Shown: positions 29,026-38,197, numbered from the stretch's first letter. The stretch: 64,000 bases of DNA from Granulicella sp. L60 (GCF_009765825.1 NZ_LMUR01000020.1:319894-383893), one strand, 5' to 3'. Notes: generated by a model from the sequence alone, not told the origin. Translations and numbers: made by a program.

Positions 29026-29400
29026 ATGAACAATAAACGCTCACTCGTATCAGTGGTCGATGACGACGAATCTATACGAGAGTCGTTACCTGAGTTGCTG
29101 AGAGAATTTGGCTTTACCGCCCAGACCTTCTCGTCGGCAGAAGAGTTTTTTGAGTCCGACTGTGTCGATCAAACAGATTGCCTTATCCTGGATATTGCTA
29201 TGCCCGGCATGTCCGGACCCGAGCTTTTCGGACAATTGACAATTTGCCAAAAAGAGATTCCGATCATCTTTATCACCGGTCAAATAGACGAGGCGATCCG
29301 TTCTCGAATGCTCAAACTGGGAGCTGTGGAATGCTTGTTTAAACCCTTCAGCGACTTGGATCTGCAGAAAGCCGTTAATGAAGCACTTCGGTCCAACTGA
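29026..29400 (+). CDS. Single-domain response regulator (receiver only)
   Basis: This 124-residue receiver has the acidic triad VDDDES (12-14), phospho-acceptor Asp56 in LILDIAMPGMSG, and the conserved Lys in CLFKPF. There is no output domain, so it would relay phosphate or bind a partner, as CheY/DivK-type proteins do. ATG 29026 (GAGGAAA upstream) is preferred over the frame opening at 28957. It lies between a histidine kinase and a FixJ-type regulator, so a phosphorelay or phosphate sink is likely (inference). Confidence 0.85.
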   Translation: MNNKRSLVSVVDDDESIRESLPELLREFGFTAQTFSSAEEFFESDCVDQTDCLILDIAMPGMSGPELFGQLTICQKEIPIIFITGQIDEAIRSRMLKLGAVECLFKPFSDLDLQKAVNEALRSN

Positions 29401-29480
29401 TTAATGCAAGACGGGGTTCGATCCATTCTCAGCGTATCTATGATGCACATGTAAATGAGCCATCAATCGAGGTCAACCCT

Positions 29481-30110
29481 ATGACATACCCCACGCCAAT
29501 AGTGTTTGTTGTCGATGACGATATCTCTGTGCGTGAGTCGCTGGAGTCGCTAATCCGTTGCGAGGGTTGGGAGCCGGAGACATTCGCCTCTGCACGGGAG
29601 TTTCTTGCTCGCCCACGCACTCTGGTTCCGTGCTGTCTAATACTTGATGTTGGTCTTCCCGATCTTAACGGTCTCGACTTGCAGAAGTGCATCGCTTCTG
29701 ACCGGAGAGACATGCCGATCATATTCATCACGGGCCACGGAGACGTGCCCATGACGGTCAAGGCCATGAAAGCAGGAGCTATCGAGTTTTTGATAAAGCC
29801 GTTCGGTGACGAAGCACTACTGAGCGCAATCCGGCAATCTATCGAGCGCAGCCAAGTTATGCTTCGTCGTGAAGCGGAAACGGGGACGCTTCGACATTGC
29901 TACACCTCGCTTTCGCCCCGCGAAAGAGAAGTCCTCGTACTGGTTGTTGCGGGACTTTCTAATAAGCAGGTCGGCGCAGAATTGGGTATCAGCGAGATCA
30001 CCGTTAAGGCTCACCGAGGTAGAGTGATGCAAAAGATGGAAGCCGATTCACTCCCCGACCTGGTAAAGATAGCGACAAGACTCCGATTGACGCCTGCTTA
30101 TAGAGCCTGA
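29481..30110 (+). CDS. FixJ/NodW-family response regulator
   Basis: This 209-residue regulator has a canonical receiver (VVDDDISVRESL, Asp56 in LILDVGLPDLNG, Lys in FLIKPF). After a linker it has a LuxR/GerE-type helix-turn-helix: LSPREREVLVLVVAGLSNKQ followed by GISEITVKAHRGRVMQKM. It lies 80 bp behind the stand-alone receiver and is the only fully canonical member of the island's three FixJ-like proteins. Likely role: a DNA-binding transcription factor downstream of the kinase at 25985. Confidence 0.87.
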   Translation: MTYPTPIVFVVDDDISVRESLESLIRCEGWEPETFASAREFLARPRTLVPCCLILDVGLPDLNGLDLQKCIASDRRDMPIIFITGHGDVPMTVKAMKAGAIEFLIKPFGDEALLSAIRQSIERSQVMLRREAETGTLRHCYTSLSPREREVLVLVVAGLSNKQVGAELGISEITVKAHRGRVMQKMEADSLPDLVKIATRLRLTPAYRA

Positions 30111-30146
30111 CACCTCGCTAAGATTGATCGCCGCTCGTCCATCGCC

Positions 30147-30227
30147 TGACTCGGCCTTACACCGCTGAGCCGTCGCCGCACCAACTGCACTTGTGCGACC
30201 GTCGATTGGCGAAATCAGGCCGAGTCA
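30147..30227. repeat. Long-range inverted repeat (11-bp arms)
   Basis: TGACTCGGCCT (30147-30157) and AGGCCGAGTCA (30217-30227) are perfect complements separated by 59 nt. A short GCAC-TT-GTGC stem lies inside. The pair sits in the 311-bp gap between the convergent regulator and hydrolase genes (30111-30421). No T-run follows. It may be a structured RNA, a bidirectional terminator core or the remains of a small mobile element. Nothing else is seen in that gap. Confidence 0.45.
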
Positions 30228-30421
30228 CTCATTGAACCTTCCCTCAGCCACCCGCATCAATCGGTCCCGTCACACCTGGCGTCGTTCTCTCTAGTTCGCA
30301 CGGCATTCGACTAAGAAATCAAATGCCGACGATTCATATGGGTAATCGGACGCCCTTTATAAATTCCTTGACTTAGATACAAAATGAAGTCACTCGACAA
30401 ACGTTCGTCTTGCTCGATTCA

Positions 30422-31033
30422 TCAAGACCTACGAAGTCCTCTTTTCTGTTCTGTCGTAAATCTGTCGTGAATACGTCGTATCGCATCGACGACCAGTGCT
30501 GGTTCGTCGTGCTGAATCATGTGATTGCTATTCTGTGCCACGATTAGAACGCTGTCGGTTGAAAGCGAAGCAAGCTGCTTCTGTCCTTCACTCCAATTTT
30601 GCTCTAAAACGGCAAATGGCCCTGGAAACGGCAATCCGTGCGTTATTACGATGAGCGGCAATGATCCCAGGCTCCCGACTCCTTCCGAGACCCTCATTTC
30701 TGATGGGACCCGATCCAAAGATGCTAACTCGTCGCACAACGCTGCGTACTCCGAAGGCTTCTTGAGCCAGAATCCGAACTGATCTAGGGAAACCCAAACG
30801 CTCAAAAAGCGTAGCAACCCAAATTGAGCGGCCACTCCGACGAGTCGATTTAGCATTCTCGCTTTTGAATAAGAGGAAAGAACATCTTCCCGAAAGACTG
30901 AGGATGTCTCCGGCGTATCTACGAGTACAAGGCCCGCCACCTCGCTGGGATATTCTCGAAGATAGTGACGAACGATGAGCCCACCATATGAGTGTGCGAC
31001 GAAGATATATGGCGCTTCAACTTCACCGTTCAA
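30422..31033 (-). pseudogene. 5'-truncated alpha/beta hydrolase
   Basis: The 203-residue frame starts only a few residues before the nucleophile elbow (FVAHSYGGLIVRHY, Ser in GxSxG-like HSYGG). It continues with YPSEVAGLVLVDTPE and a C-terminal catalytic His region (AQNSNHMIQHDEP). The family normally has about 90-100 residues before the elbow: strands 1-4 and the oxyanion-hole HG motif. These are missing, and a different plus-strand fragment begins at about 31029. I read it as a truncated gene rather than a short functional enzyme. Confidence 0.65.
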
Positions 31034-31118
31034 GACCGACGAGGAATTGTTACAGCTGGCTGCTGTTCAGGAGAAACGTTATAAGAAGGTGGTAAGGGAT
31101 TTAACGAACACAGAATGA
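31029..31118 (+). pseudogene. C-terminal remnant of an unidentified protein
   Basis: A plus-strand frame encodes FKTDEELLQLAAVQEKRY and about eleven more residues ending in a TGA at 31116-31118. Its composition is that of a helical charged protein tail. It begins where the minus-strand hydrolase loses homology, so a deletion or insertion joint lies close to 31025-31030. The parent family is not identified. Confidence 0.35.
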
Positions 31119-31569
31119 ATCGGCAGCCGTGCTCTGGAGTTGTTGCCTCCGCCAAAAAGATAGACACGTTCCCGTTAATCTCCACCTTACCGGACCGAAG
31201 AGAGAAAAGGATGCAGGATCATTTGTAGTTGACCGATGTCAACGTCGGCAACGGATTTTCCGGAGCGACGTGCGACAACTGCAGTGTCGCCGGCAGCGGA
31301 TCGAGAGCGGGATGTGCCGTGTATGCGAAAGGCGATCGAGGTAATTGAAAATCGTCACCAGACCGTTGTGCAGTCTATACACGAAAGTCTTGCGAGGACT
31401 CGATCAGTCTCCGTTCGCGCCCAACGGGAGGCCTGCGGAGCTTCTCCAAGATAGTCGATGCGTTTGATATAACCAGGCGCTGACCCTTGTATTTGTTGCA
31501 AGGAAGAGTCGGTTAGTATCAGTCTCCGAATCTTGTTTCTAAGAGAGCTATCTCGTAGTAGACCGCGCA
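31119..31569. other. 451-bp stretch without a supported gene
   Basis: Frames at 31129-31344, 31236-31454 and 31355-31660 lack ribosome sites and recognisable patterns. The stretch lies beside the truncated hydrolase and is probably eroded DNA. Confidence 0.4.
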
Positions 31570-32832
31570 CTATCGCCCGAGAAGTTGATGTTTCACGGAG
31601 ATCAGAAATTGATGAGCCATCGAGACTGCCGTTGCACCATCTCCCGCTGCTGCAGCACACCTTTTCGTAGAGTTATGGCGGACGTCTCCTGCAGCAAACA
31701 GCCCTGGAATGCTTGATTCCATGAAGAGTGGTGCTCGACCATCTGTCCACATCTCCGCTGACAGGCTCGACCGGTCGAGATCCGGGCCCGTGAGAATGTA
31801 GCCCGCCGGGTCGCAATGCAGCACCCCAGGCTTTGCCCAGTCGAGGCGAGGCTTGCCTCCAATACAAACGAAGACGCTATGCGTCTCGATGGATGCAGTG
31901 TTGCCAGCTTCATCGCGATACGTAATTCTCTCCAGCGCATCATCCCCTTCGAGCTTAGTTAACGTGGTCCTCGTCAGCACCGTAATCGACGTGGTGTTTT
32001 CAATGCGCTCCAGCAGGTACGTCGAAAGCGTGTTCTTCAGGCACTCCCCTCGGACAAGCATCGTCACCCGCGTCTGCCGCGCGAAGTTCAACGCAGCCTG
32101 CCCAGCAGAGTTCCCACCGCCCACAATCACTACATGCCCCTTGCAGATATCAGCTTCGCTCGAGCCGGCACCGTAGTAGAGACCGCGATTCAAAAAATAA
32201 TCCTCTCGTTCAAGCCCAAGTCGTGAGTACTCGATGCCAGTGGCACAGATCGTGGCCTTCGAAGCGATCTGCTCGCCACTGGCGAACCAGCTATACTGCC
32301 AGCCATCCTGATGCTCTCCTGCCACTCCCTCGAGGCCTACGATGATCTCCGCTCCCAGTTTCATTGCCTGTAGACGTGCCCTGCTTGCGAGCTCCCATCC
32401 GCTGATCCCATCCGGAAACCCCATGTAGTTCTCAATCTTCGAGGTGCTGCCCGCCTGCCCACCGACGGCGATCTTCTCGACAACTATCGTTCGTAGCCCT
32501 TCAGACGCCCCATAGAGAGCGGCACTCAAACCTGCCGGGCCCGCACCGAAGATCGCCAGATCGTAGCACTCGTACTTCGGCCCTTTGAACCACTCCAGAG
32601 CCATCGCCAGTTCGCGCAGACTAGGACAATAGAGTTTCGTATTCTGGCTAAGAACGCAGACAGGAAGTCGCGGATCTGTGACTCCTGAAATTCCGGCAAG
32701 CTTCCGGGCCTCCTCATCCGTATTTAATTCAACCCAGTCATACTCACAGCAGTTACGCGTCAAAAAGTCACGTATCTTGTAACCCGCAGCCGAATTCGCG
32801 CGCCCATAGATGACGATCCGGCCGTTCAACAT
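31570..32832 (-). CDS. NAD(P)H-dependent FAD oxidoreductase with N-terminal glutaredoxin-like domain
   Basis: The protein has 420 residues from ATG 32832 (AGGGAG upstream). Residues 1-85 look like a glutaredoxin fold (GRIVIYGRANSAAGYKIRDFL, later LPVCVL), but the usual CxxC is replaced by NSAA. Residues 90-415 are thioredoxin-reductase-like: FAD motif IFGAGPAGLSAAL (94-106), NADPH motif VVIVGGGNSAGQAAL, and FAAGDVR near the end. The redox-active CxxC of true thioredoxin reductases is absent; GLYYGAGSSEADIC occupies that place, as in ferredoxin-NADP-reductase-like relatives. The electron acceptor is unknown, and oxidative-stress or xenobiotic redox roles fit the island cargo. Confidence 0.8.
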   Translation of the reverse strand: MLNGRIVIYGRANSAAGYKIRDFLTRNCCEYDWVELNTDEEARKLAGISGVTDPRLPVCVLSQNTKLYCPSLRELAMALEWFKGPKYECYDLAIFGAGPAGLSAALYGASEGLRTIVVEKIAVGGQAGSTSKIENYMGFPDGISGWELASRARLQAMKLGAEIIVGLEGVAGEHQDGWQYSWFASGEQIASKATICATGIEYSRLGLEREDYFLNRGLYYGAGSSEADICKGHVVIVGGGNSAGQAALNFARQTRVTMLVRGECLKNTLSTYLLERIENTTSITVLTRTTLTKLEGDDALERITYRDEAGNTASIETHSVFVCIGGKPRLDWAKPGVLHCDPAGYILTGPDLDRSSLSAEMWTDGRAPLFMESSIPGLFAAGDVRHNSTKRCAAAAGDGATAVSMAHQFLISVKHQLLGR

Positions 32833-33172
32833 CTTTTCTTCTCCCTGCAACCTGGATCATTCATATCGTTACTCCTTCGACTCCTCTTTGATCCAGGAGC
32901 AAGACTAAGCATCGGGAGAACTTCATGGCGCTCTGTCTTCATTGCTCCGATTACAGACGACTCGATTACGCCATAAGCGCGATGATTAATCTATTGGACG
33001 AACGTATCGATTGATACCAAGGTGCATGTTTGACACGTTAGGCGACGACTCCGGCGCGCACACGTCATCTCTGCCTCTCTGCACCGAAGAGTCGGGCATG
33101 GAACCGTAGTTGCGGAGTGATTGAGGCACGAAACGTTACCAATCTCAGCATTCGGACGGTGATTTAGCATAC
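32833..33172. promoter_or_regulatory. Intergenic region upstream of FAD oxidoreductase with GTAT-N6-ATAC motif
   Basis: This 340-bp gap separates two leftward genes. GTATCGATTGATACC at 33004-33018 resembles the GGTAT-N6-ATACC core found in the 69-bp elements at 33949 and 51891. It lies about 170 bp before the oxidoreductase start. No gene is seen in the gap. Confidence 0.35.
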
Positions 33173-33808
33173 TCAGCGTATATATGGAGGCAAAGTGATC
33201 CGCACTGTCCTAGCTGGCATCCCAACGCCCGTTTGATCCATATTCGCTACTGGCCGAACGATCGCGAGTCGCACTGTGCGGTGACAGTGGGGGCAACAAC
33301 GCTCAGTGTGCAAGAAATCCGCATTGCGGAGGCTATGAGGGAAAGTCCTCAAACACTCTGGACACGCAACCGCGATAGTCACGATACCGTCTTCATCGAC
33401 CGGCACACCAGGTATCCAGATTGGTGCTGCGACACGTAAGGAACGGCGCGTAGCGTCATCCTTGATCGCATATAGTATCTCGGCAAATCCATTTCCTTCA
33501 CTTGAGCCTTTGGCATAAAAGGCGTCGGCTGCAATCCCTGAAGGAACAGCCACTCCTGAATAAGCTCCGCTCATCGCAATGACGGCAATCGAAGGAAATC
33601 GCCGACGCACAATCGATAGGAGTTCAAATCCGGACATACGAGGCATATTGAGGTCCGATATGAGAACATCCGGAACTTGCTCTCTTATCGATGTGAGTGC
33701 TGCGAACCCATCTGCGGCTGTCCGAACGGTATAACCCCCCTCATAGAGCATCGCCGAGACCACGCTGACGATTAGCGGGTCATCGTCGGCCACTAGAATA
33801 TCGCTCAT
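33173..33808 (-). CDS. Response regulator with C-terminal zinc-ribbon-like domain
   Basis: The protein has 211 residues from ATG 33808. The receiver (1-125) is canonical: DDD at 8-10, Asp52 in LISDLNMPRMSG, Lys100. No helix-turn-helix follows. Instead residues 140-185 carry two CxxC knuckles (CPEC at 149-152 and CPHC at 172-175, with an extra Cys171) spaced like a zinc ribbon. A basic tail with RTVRITLPPYIR ends the protein. The output could be protein or nucleic-acid binding. The longer frame to 33940 has no better start. A 69-bp repeated element lies 140 bp upstream. Confidence 0.8.
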   Translation of the reverse strand: MSDILVADDDPLIVSVVSAMLYEGGYTVRTAADGFAALTSIREQVPDVLISDLNMPRMSGFELLSIVRRRFPSIAVIAMSGAYSGVAVPSGIAADAFYAKGSSEGNGFAEILYAIKDDATRRSLRVAAPIWIPGVPVDEDGIVTIAVACPECLRTFPHSLRNADFLHTERCCPHCHRTVRLAIVRPVANMDQTGVGMPARTVRITLPPYIR

Positions 33809-33948
33809 TCCGTTTTCCACTCTTTCCTCCCAACATCGCTCCGCGCCGTATCGCCTACTGCGGCTGGCAATAACACCATTCGTGGCACAAACCCGGTACA
33901 GTTGCGCGCGTTTATCAATCCCTTCCAGTAGAACGTCCATTTCGTAGT

Positions 33949-34017
33949 GATCTCACCAGAAGTTTGTGAGACCAACAATTGGACGAAAGTATCGTTCAAT
34001 ACCTTCGTGTCGACTCG
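33949..34017 (-). promoter_or_regulatory. 69-bp repeated promoter/operator element, copy B
   Basis: On the minus strand this matches 51891-51959 at about 56 of 69 positions by hand count, with no gaps. Its core is CGAAGGTAT-N6-ATACTTTCG, a near-perfect 9-bp palindrome (33984-34007). It is followed by an identical 17-base block ending in GTTGGT and then by TCTGGTGAGATC. It faces the receiver-zinc-ribbon gene, whose start is 140 bp downstream. Confidence 0.6.
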
Positions 34018-34065
34018 GAGGTATGCGAAGAATGAAAGAGGCTGAGATGAGACCTTAGCGATATT

Positions 34066-34220
34066 TTTTTGACGTGGTGGGTGGTGAGCTTTTTGCGTTT
34101 TTGCAGGGGGTTTTGCGGATTTGCGTGTTTTTGGCGTGGTAATTCGCTGGTGAAGTTGTGGTAATTCGCATGGTAGACGTGGTGAGTTAGCAGCGTGTTT
34201 TCTGGTGGCTAAAAATACGC
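34066..34220. repeat. G/T-rich low-complexity intergenic repeat
   Basis: The plus strand is nearly free of C over 150 bp and contains many GTGGT units, including two copies of GTGGTAATTCGC at 34136-34147 and 34158-34169 (22-bp spacing). Its strand bias and internal repeats set it apart from the neighbouring DNA. The minus-strand frame crossing it is Lys/Pro-rich and is not considered a gene. The rest of the gap 33809-34472 shows nothing else. Confidence 0.5.
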
Positions 34221-34472
34221 CAAGGATTAGAACTTTATTTTTCGACGAGAACCATTTCTTTCTGAAAACCAATACCAAAGCACAATGGCCGCAGCATTCC
34301 AGCCTGGTCTATCTTTAGACACGCCAATCATGACGGAGCAAAAGCGTAGGCATAGTCGAGTGATTGAAGAATTGGCCAGAAAGCCGGGGGGGCGAGCGAG
34401 CCGTTCGGCGACGACTGTTTCTGGGGTCCCTTGCAAAGTCGAGAAATGGGGGCTACTGCGAGGGGAGGAAAA

Positions 34473-37400
34473 GTGGTTTTGCGAAGGCTTGCAGTCGGTG
34501 TTCGGAAGAAGAGTTCAAGGATCCTACGTCCACTGTTATTGTTTGCGGTTTTCCTTCTTTCTTCTGCGGGTTGGATGGCTGCGCTCGATCCGTCTCACCG
34601 AATCTCGCAGTATGGGCACAGTGCGTGGAGAATCCAGGACGGATATTTCTCCGGCCAGCCCTGGTCTATTACACAGACAACAGATGGGTACCTCTGGGTA
34701 GGAACGGCAGCAGGGGTGCTTCGATTCGATGGCGTCCAGTTCGTTCCGTGGAGTTCGCTGGCTGGAGAACCGTTGCCGTCCGACGATGTCCGTGTTGTGT
34801 TTGGCGCCAAGGACGGAAGCCTCTGGATCGGAACGGCGTCTGGGTTGGTCCACTGGGTGAACCAGCGTTCGATCAGATATCTGAATGAAGAGCTCATAAA
34901 CGCCGTCTTACAAGACGAGAAGGGGCAAATCTGGGTCGGGAGACACATACCCGGTGGAGGCCCGCAGCACGCACTTTGCCGCATTGTCGATACAGACGTC
35001 CGTTGTTTCGGAGAGGAAGAAGGAGTGCCCCTGACGAATGGGGACACTCTCGCGGAGGATACTTCGGGCGATCTTTGGGCAGGAAGCGATACGGCACTCC
35101 TCCGATGGCGGCCGGGATCATCCAAAGTGTATCGACCTGCGGCGTTGAGATCCAATCAGGGGATTCAAGGCGTGGAGGCCTTGACAGCCGCAGCCGATGG
35201 CTCTGTCTGGGTCGGAATAGAGGTGCCCGGGCATGAAGGTGGATTGCAGCACATGGTAGCCGGCGTTTTGAGGCCGTTTGTCATCCCAAAACTAAACGGC
35301 GAGACACTGGATGTCGATGACCTTTTGATCGATCGCCAGGGAAATCTCTGGGTCGGGACAGAGAGTCAGGGCGTCTATCGAATTCACGGTACTGACGTCG
35401 ATCATTTTGGAAGTGCGGACGGCCTGTCCAGCGATCACGTAAGCCGCTTCTTTGAGGATCGAGAGGGTAACTTGTGGGTCTCTACCGCGAAGGGCATCGA
35501 TATGTTCCGCGACCTCCGCGTGATCAGCGTCTCCAGGCGCGAAGGGCTTACCGAAGATGCAGTCGAGTCAGTTCTGGCTGCGCGGGACGGTACCGTCTGG
35601 ATCGGATCGAACCGACTGCAGGCTCTTCGCCCGGATGGCGTGGTGACTGAGCCTGAAAAAGGCTTGCCGGGATATCAAATTACTTCCCTCCTTGAAGATC
35701 ACACCGGCCGTTTGTGGGTGGGATCGGATAATTCGCTGTGGGTCTATGAGGGTGGGAAGTTCACCTCGATCAAGAGACAGGACGGCAGAGCGTTCGGGAT
35801 GGTCATGGGGATGAAGGAAGACTCTGACCACAATGTCTGGGTCGAGTCTCGCGGGCCGCCCGCGACGCTGATCTGCATTCAGGATCTGAAGGTTCGTGAG
35901 GAGTTCCCGGCACCGCCGATGCCGATAGCACGCAAGGTTGCGCTCGACCCGCAGAGCGGGATCTGGCTGGGCCTGATGAGTGGTGACCTGGCGCGCTTTC
36001 GATCGGGCAAGACGGAGATATTTACCTTTGCCGACCATCCGAATACACGAGTCAAGGCGCTTTTTGCGGCGCCTGACGGATCGATACTGGGAGGGACCGA
36101 GTTCGGAGTGGTGGGATGGAAGAACGGGCGGCAACAGATTCTTAGTGTCCGTAATGGCCTGCCTTGCAACGATATCAACGGACTTATTTCGGACGATCAA
36201 GATGACCTGTGGCTTTACACGGGATGCGGCCTGATCGAGATTTCAAAGGATGAAGTGAAGCGGTGGTGGGACGAGCCTGAAGGAAAGCTGAAGATGAGAG
36301 TCTTCGATGTGCTGGACGGCGTGCAGGCGGGGATAGGCCACTTCAATACGAGTGCAAAGACGCCTGACGGCCGATTGTGGTTTGCCAGCGGTAGTGTGTT
36401 ACAGACGGTCGATCCGGCACATATGGCCGGGAACACTGTGCCGCCACCGGTGCATATCGACGGCATCGTTGCGGATCGGAAGAGCTACTCGCCGCAGGAA
36501 GGGCTTAGGCTGCCTGCCTTTACCCGCGATCTTGAGATCGACTACACAGCGCTTAGCTTTACTGCGCCAAAGAAGGTGCTGTTTCGTTATCTACTTGAGG
36601 GACATGACAAAGACTGGCAGGAACCGGGAACGCGGCGCCAGGCTTTTTACAACGATCTGCGTCCAGGCCATTACCGCTTCCGTGTGATCGCGTGCAATAA
36701 CGACGGAGTGTGGAACGAGACCGGGGCGTCTCTGAGTTTCTCGATCGCTCCGGCGTATTACCAGACGATGTGGTTCCGGGTTTTGTGCGGGGCAGCGTTT
36801 CTTCTTTTGCTGTGGGCTTTGTACCAGCTCCGCCTGCAGCAACTACGGCATCAAATTACGATCGGGCTGGAGGCGCGGGTCAATGAGCGAACGCGGGTCG
36901 CTCGAGAGTTGCACGACACCTTGCTTCAAAGTTTTCAGGGAGCGGTTTTCCAAATTCAGGCGGCTCGCAACATGCTGCTACGAAGAGCGGACAATGCGAT
37001 GGCAGTACTGGATGAGGCAATCCATGCAGCTGAAGGGGGCATCAGCGAGGGGCGTGTAGCGATTCAGGATCTGCGCCCGGACCCGGTGGGGCAGCGCAGC
37101 CTTCCGGAGTTGCTGGAGGCCACCGGGCATGAGCTGGCGGGAGAGCATGAACTCGACGGGAACTCCCCGGAGTTCCGAGTAATTGTCGAAGGGAAGGAAC
37201 AAAACCTGTCATTGACGATTCAGGAGGAGGTCTACAAGATCTCCCGCGAGGCAATTCGAAATGCGTTTCAGCATGCCGCTGCCAGCCATATCGAGGTGGA
37301 GATCCGTTACGATGAAGATCGGTTTCGACTACGTATCCGAGATGATGGCAAGGGAATCGACCCGAAGATCCTGAAGGCCGGGGGGCAAGCCGGACATTGG

Positions 37401-37556
37401 GGTTTACAGGGCATGCGTGAGCGCGCTCAGCGGATCGGTTCACGCATGGAGTTTTGGGGCGAGATGGGTGCGGGCACGGAGCTGGAACTGACTGTCCCCG
37501 CGATGATGGCGTACGAGAATCGTCCGAACCGACGTCGATTTCGTTTATTCCATTAG
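34473..37556 (+). CDS. Two-component propeller (Reg_prop/Y_Y_Y) sensor histidine kinase
   Basis: The protein has about 1,027 residues from GTG 34473, which has AGGGGAGG just upstream; ATG 34446 is an alternative. A signal peptide or anchor (LLLFAVFLLSSAGWMAAL) leads to periplasmic beta-propeller repeats with recurring DGYLWVGT / GNLWVGTES / GRLWVGSDN motifs (about 45-690). A Y_Y_Y domain follows (PPPVHIDGIV ... YNDLRPGHYRFRVIACNNDG), then one membrane helix (VLCGAAFLLLLWALYQL). The HisKA_3 domain has the phospho-His in VARELHDTLLQSF, and HATPase_c has EAIRNAFQHA and RDDGKGIDP. It is directly upstream of a NarL-type regulator, its likely partner. Such sensors often detect periplasmic sugars or other ligands. 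Confidence 0.88.
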   Translation: MVLRRLAVGVRKKSSRILRPLLLFAVFLLSSAGWMAALDPSHRISQYGHSAWRIQDGYFSGQPWSITQTTDGYLWVGTAAGVLRFDGVQFVPWSSLAGEPLPSDDVRVVFGAKDGSLWIGTASGLVHWVNQRSIRYLNEELINAVLQDEKGQIWVGRHIPGGGPQHALCRIVDTDVRCFGEEEGVPLTNGDTLAEDTSGDLWAGSDTALLRWRPGSSKVYRPAALRSNQGIQGVEALTAAADGSVWVGIEVPGHEGGLQHMVAGVLRPFVIPKLNGETLDVDDLLIDRQGNLWVGTESQGVYRIHGTDVDHFGSADGLSSDHVSRFFEDREGNLWVSTAKGIDMFRDLRVISVSRREGLTEDAVESVLAARDGTVWIGSNRLQALRPDGVVTEPEKGLPGYQITSLLEDHTGRLWVGSDNSLWVYEGGKFTSIKRQDGRAFGMVMGMKEDSDHNVWVESRGPPATLICIQDLKVREEFPAPPMPIARKVALDPQSGIWLGLMSGDLARFRSGKTEIFTFADHPNTRVKALFAAPDGSILGGTEFGVVGWKNGRQQILSVRNGLPCNDINGLISDDQDDLWLYTGCGLIEISKDEVKRWWDEPEGKLKMRVFDVLDGVQAGIGHFNTSAKTPDGRLWFASGSVLQTVDPAHMAGNTVPPPVHIDGIVADRKSYSPQEGLRLPAFTRDLEIDYTALSFTAPKKVLFRYLLEGHDKDWQEPGTRRQAFYNDLRPGHYRFRVIACNNDGVWNETGASLSFSIAPAYYQTMWFRVLCGAAFLLLLWALYQLRLQQLRHQITIGLEARVNERTRVARELHDTLLQSFQGAVFQIQAARNMLLRRADNAMAVLDEAIHAAEGGISEGRVAIQDLRPDPVGQRSLPELLEATGHELAGEHELDGNSPEFRVIVEGKEQNLSLTIQEEVYKISREAIRNAFQHAAASHIEVEIRYDEDRFRLRIRDDGKGIDPKILKAGGQAGHWGLQGMRERAQRIGSRMEFWGEMGAGTELELTVPAMMAYENRPNRRRFRLFH

Positions 37557-37567
37557 AGTAGGTAACG

Positions 37568-38197
37568 ATGAGCAACGTTCCTGGCATGATCCGAATTCTC
37601 GCGGTGGACGATCACCCTCTTCTTCGCAAGGGCATTGCGGCCGTGGTGAATGCGGAGCCTGACCTGAAGTTGGTCGCGGAGGCCTCCAACGGCGAAGAGG
37701 CCATCGAGAAGTTTCGCGCTCATCGTCCAGATGTGACCCTGATGGATCTCCAGATGCCTGGCCTCAACGGAATTGAGGCGATGAACCGTATTCTGAGTGA
37801 GTTCCCTGACGCACGGATCATTGTTCTGACGACTTATAACGGCGACGCTCAGGTGCTGCGCGCCCTCCGCGCGGGAGCCCGGGCTTACATCTTAAAAGGG
37901 CATGATCGAGAGCTGCTCGAAACGATTCATTTGGTAATGGAGGGGCGAAAGAGGATACCTCCTGAGGTCGCCGCCGAGCTGGCTGAACACGCCACGGATG
38001 ACGAGTTGAGCGATCGCGAGATCGAGGTTTTGAAGCTGATTGCAGCGGGGAATTCCAACAAGCGGATCGCCGACCTACTTTCAATCGCTGAGGCGACGGT
38101 CAAGAGCCGTGTCACGAATATTCTTTCCAAGCTCTATGCCAGCGATCGAGCGCACGCTGTCACGATTGGCCTCAAGCGCGGAATTATTGAACTCTAA
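37568..38197 (+). CDS. NarL/LuxR-family response regulator
   Basis: This 209-residue regulator has receiver residues DDH (14-16), Asp60 in VTLMDLQMPGLNG, a Thr in IIVLTTY and Lys in YILKGH. The C-terminal LuxR-type HTH reads LSDREIEVLKLIAAGNSNKRIAD, then TVKSRVTNILSKL. The gene starts 11 bp after the propeller kinase stop (AGGTAACG before the ATG), so the pair is a typical two-component operon. It belongs to a different subfamily from the FixJ-like proteins elsewhere in the island. Confidence 0.88.
   Translation: MSNVPGMIRILAVDDHPLLRKGIAAVVNAEPDLKLVAEASNGEEAIEKFRAHRPDVTLMDLQMPGLNGIEAMNRILSEFPDARIIVLTTYNGDAQVLRALRAGARAYILKGHDRELLETIHLVMEGRKRIPPEVAAELAEHATDDELSDREIEVLKLIAAGNSNKRIADLLSIAEATVKSRVTNILSKLYASDRAHAVTIGLKRGIIEL

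Noticed and set aside
33945-34278. Lys/Pro-rich minus-strand frame across the G/T repeat
   Set aside because: Its composition is produced by the low-complexity repeat; no start site is convincing.
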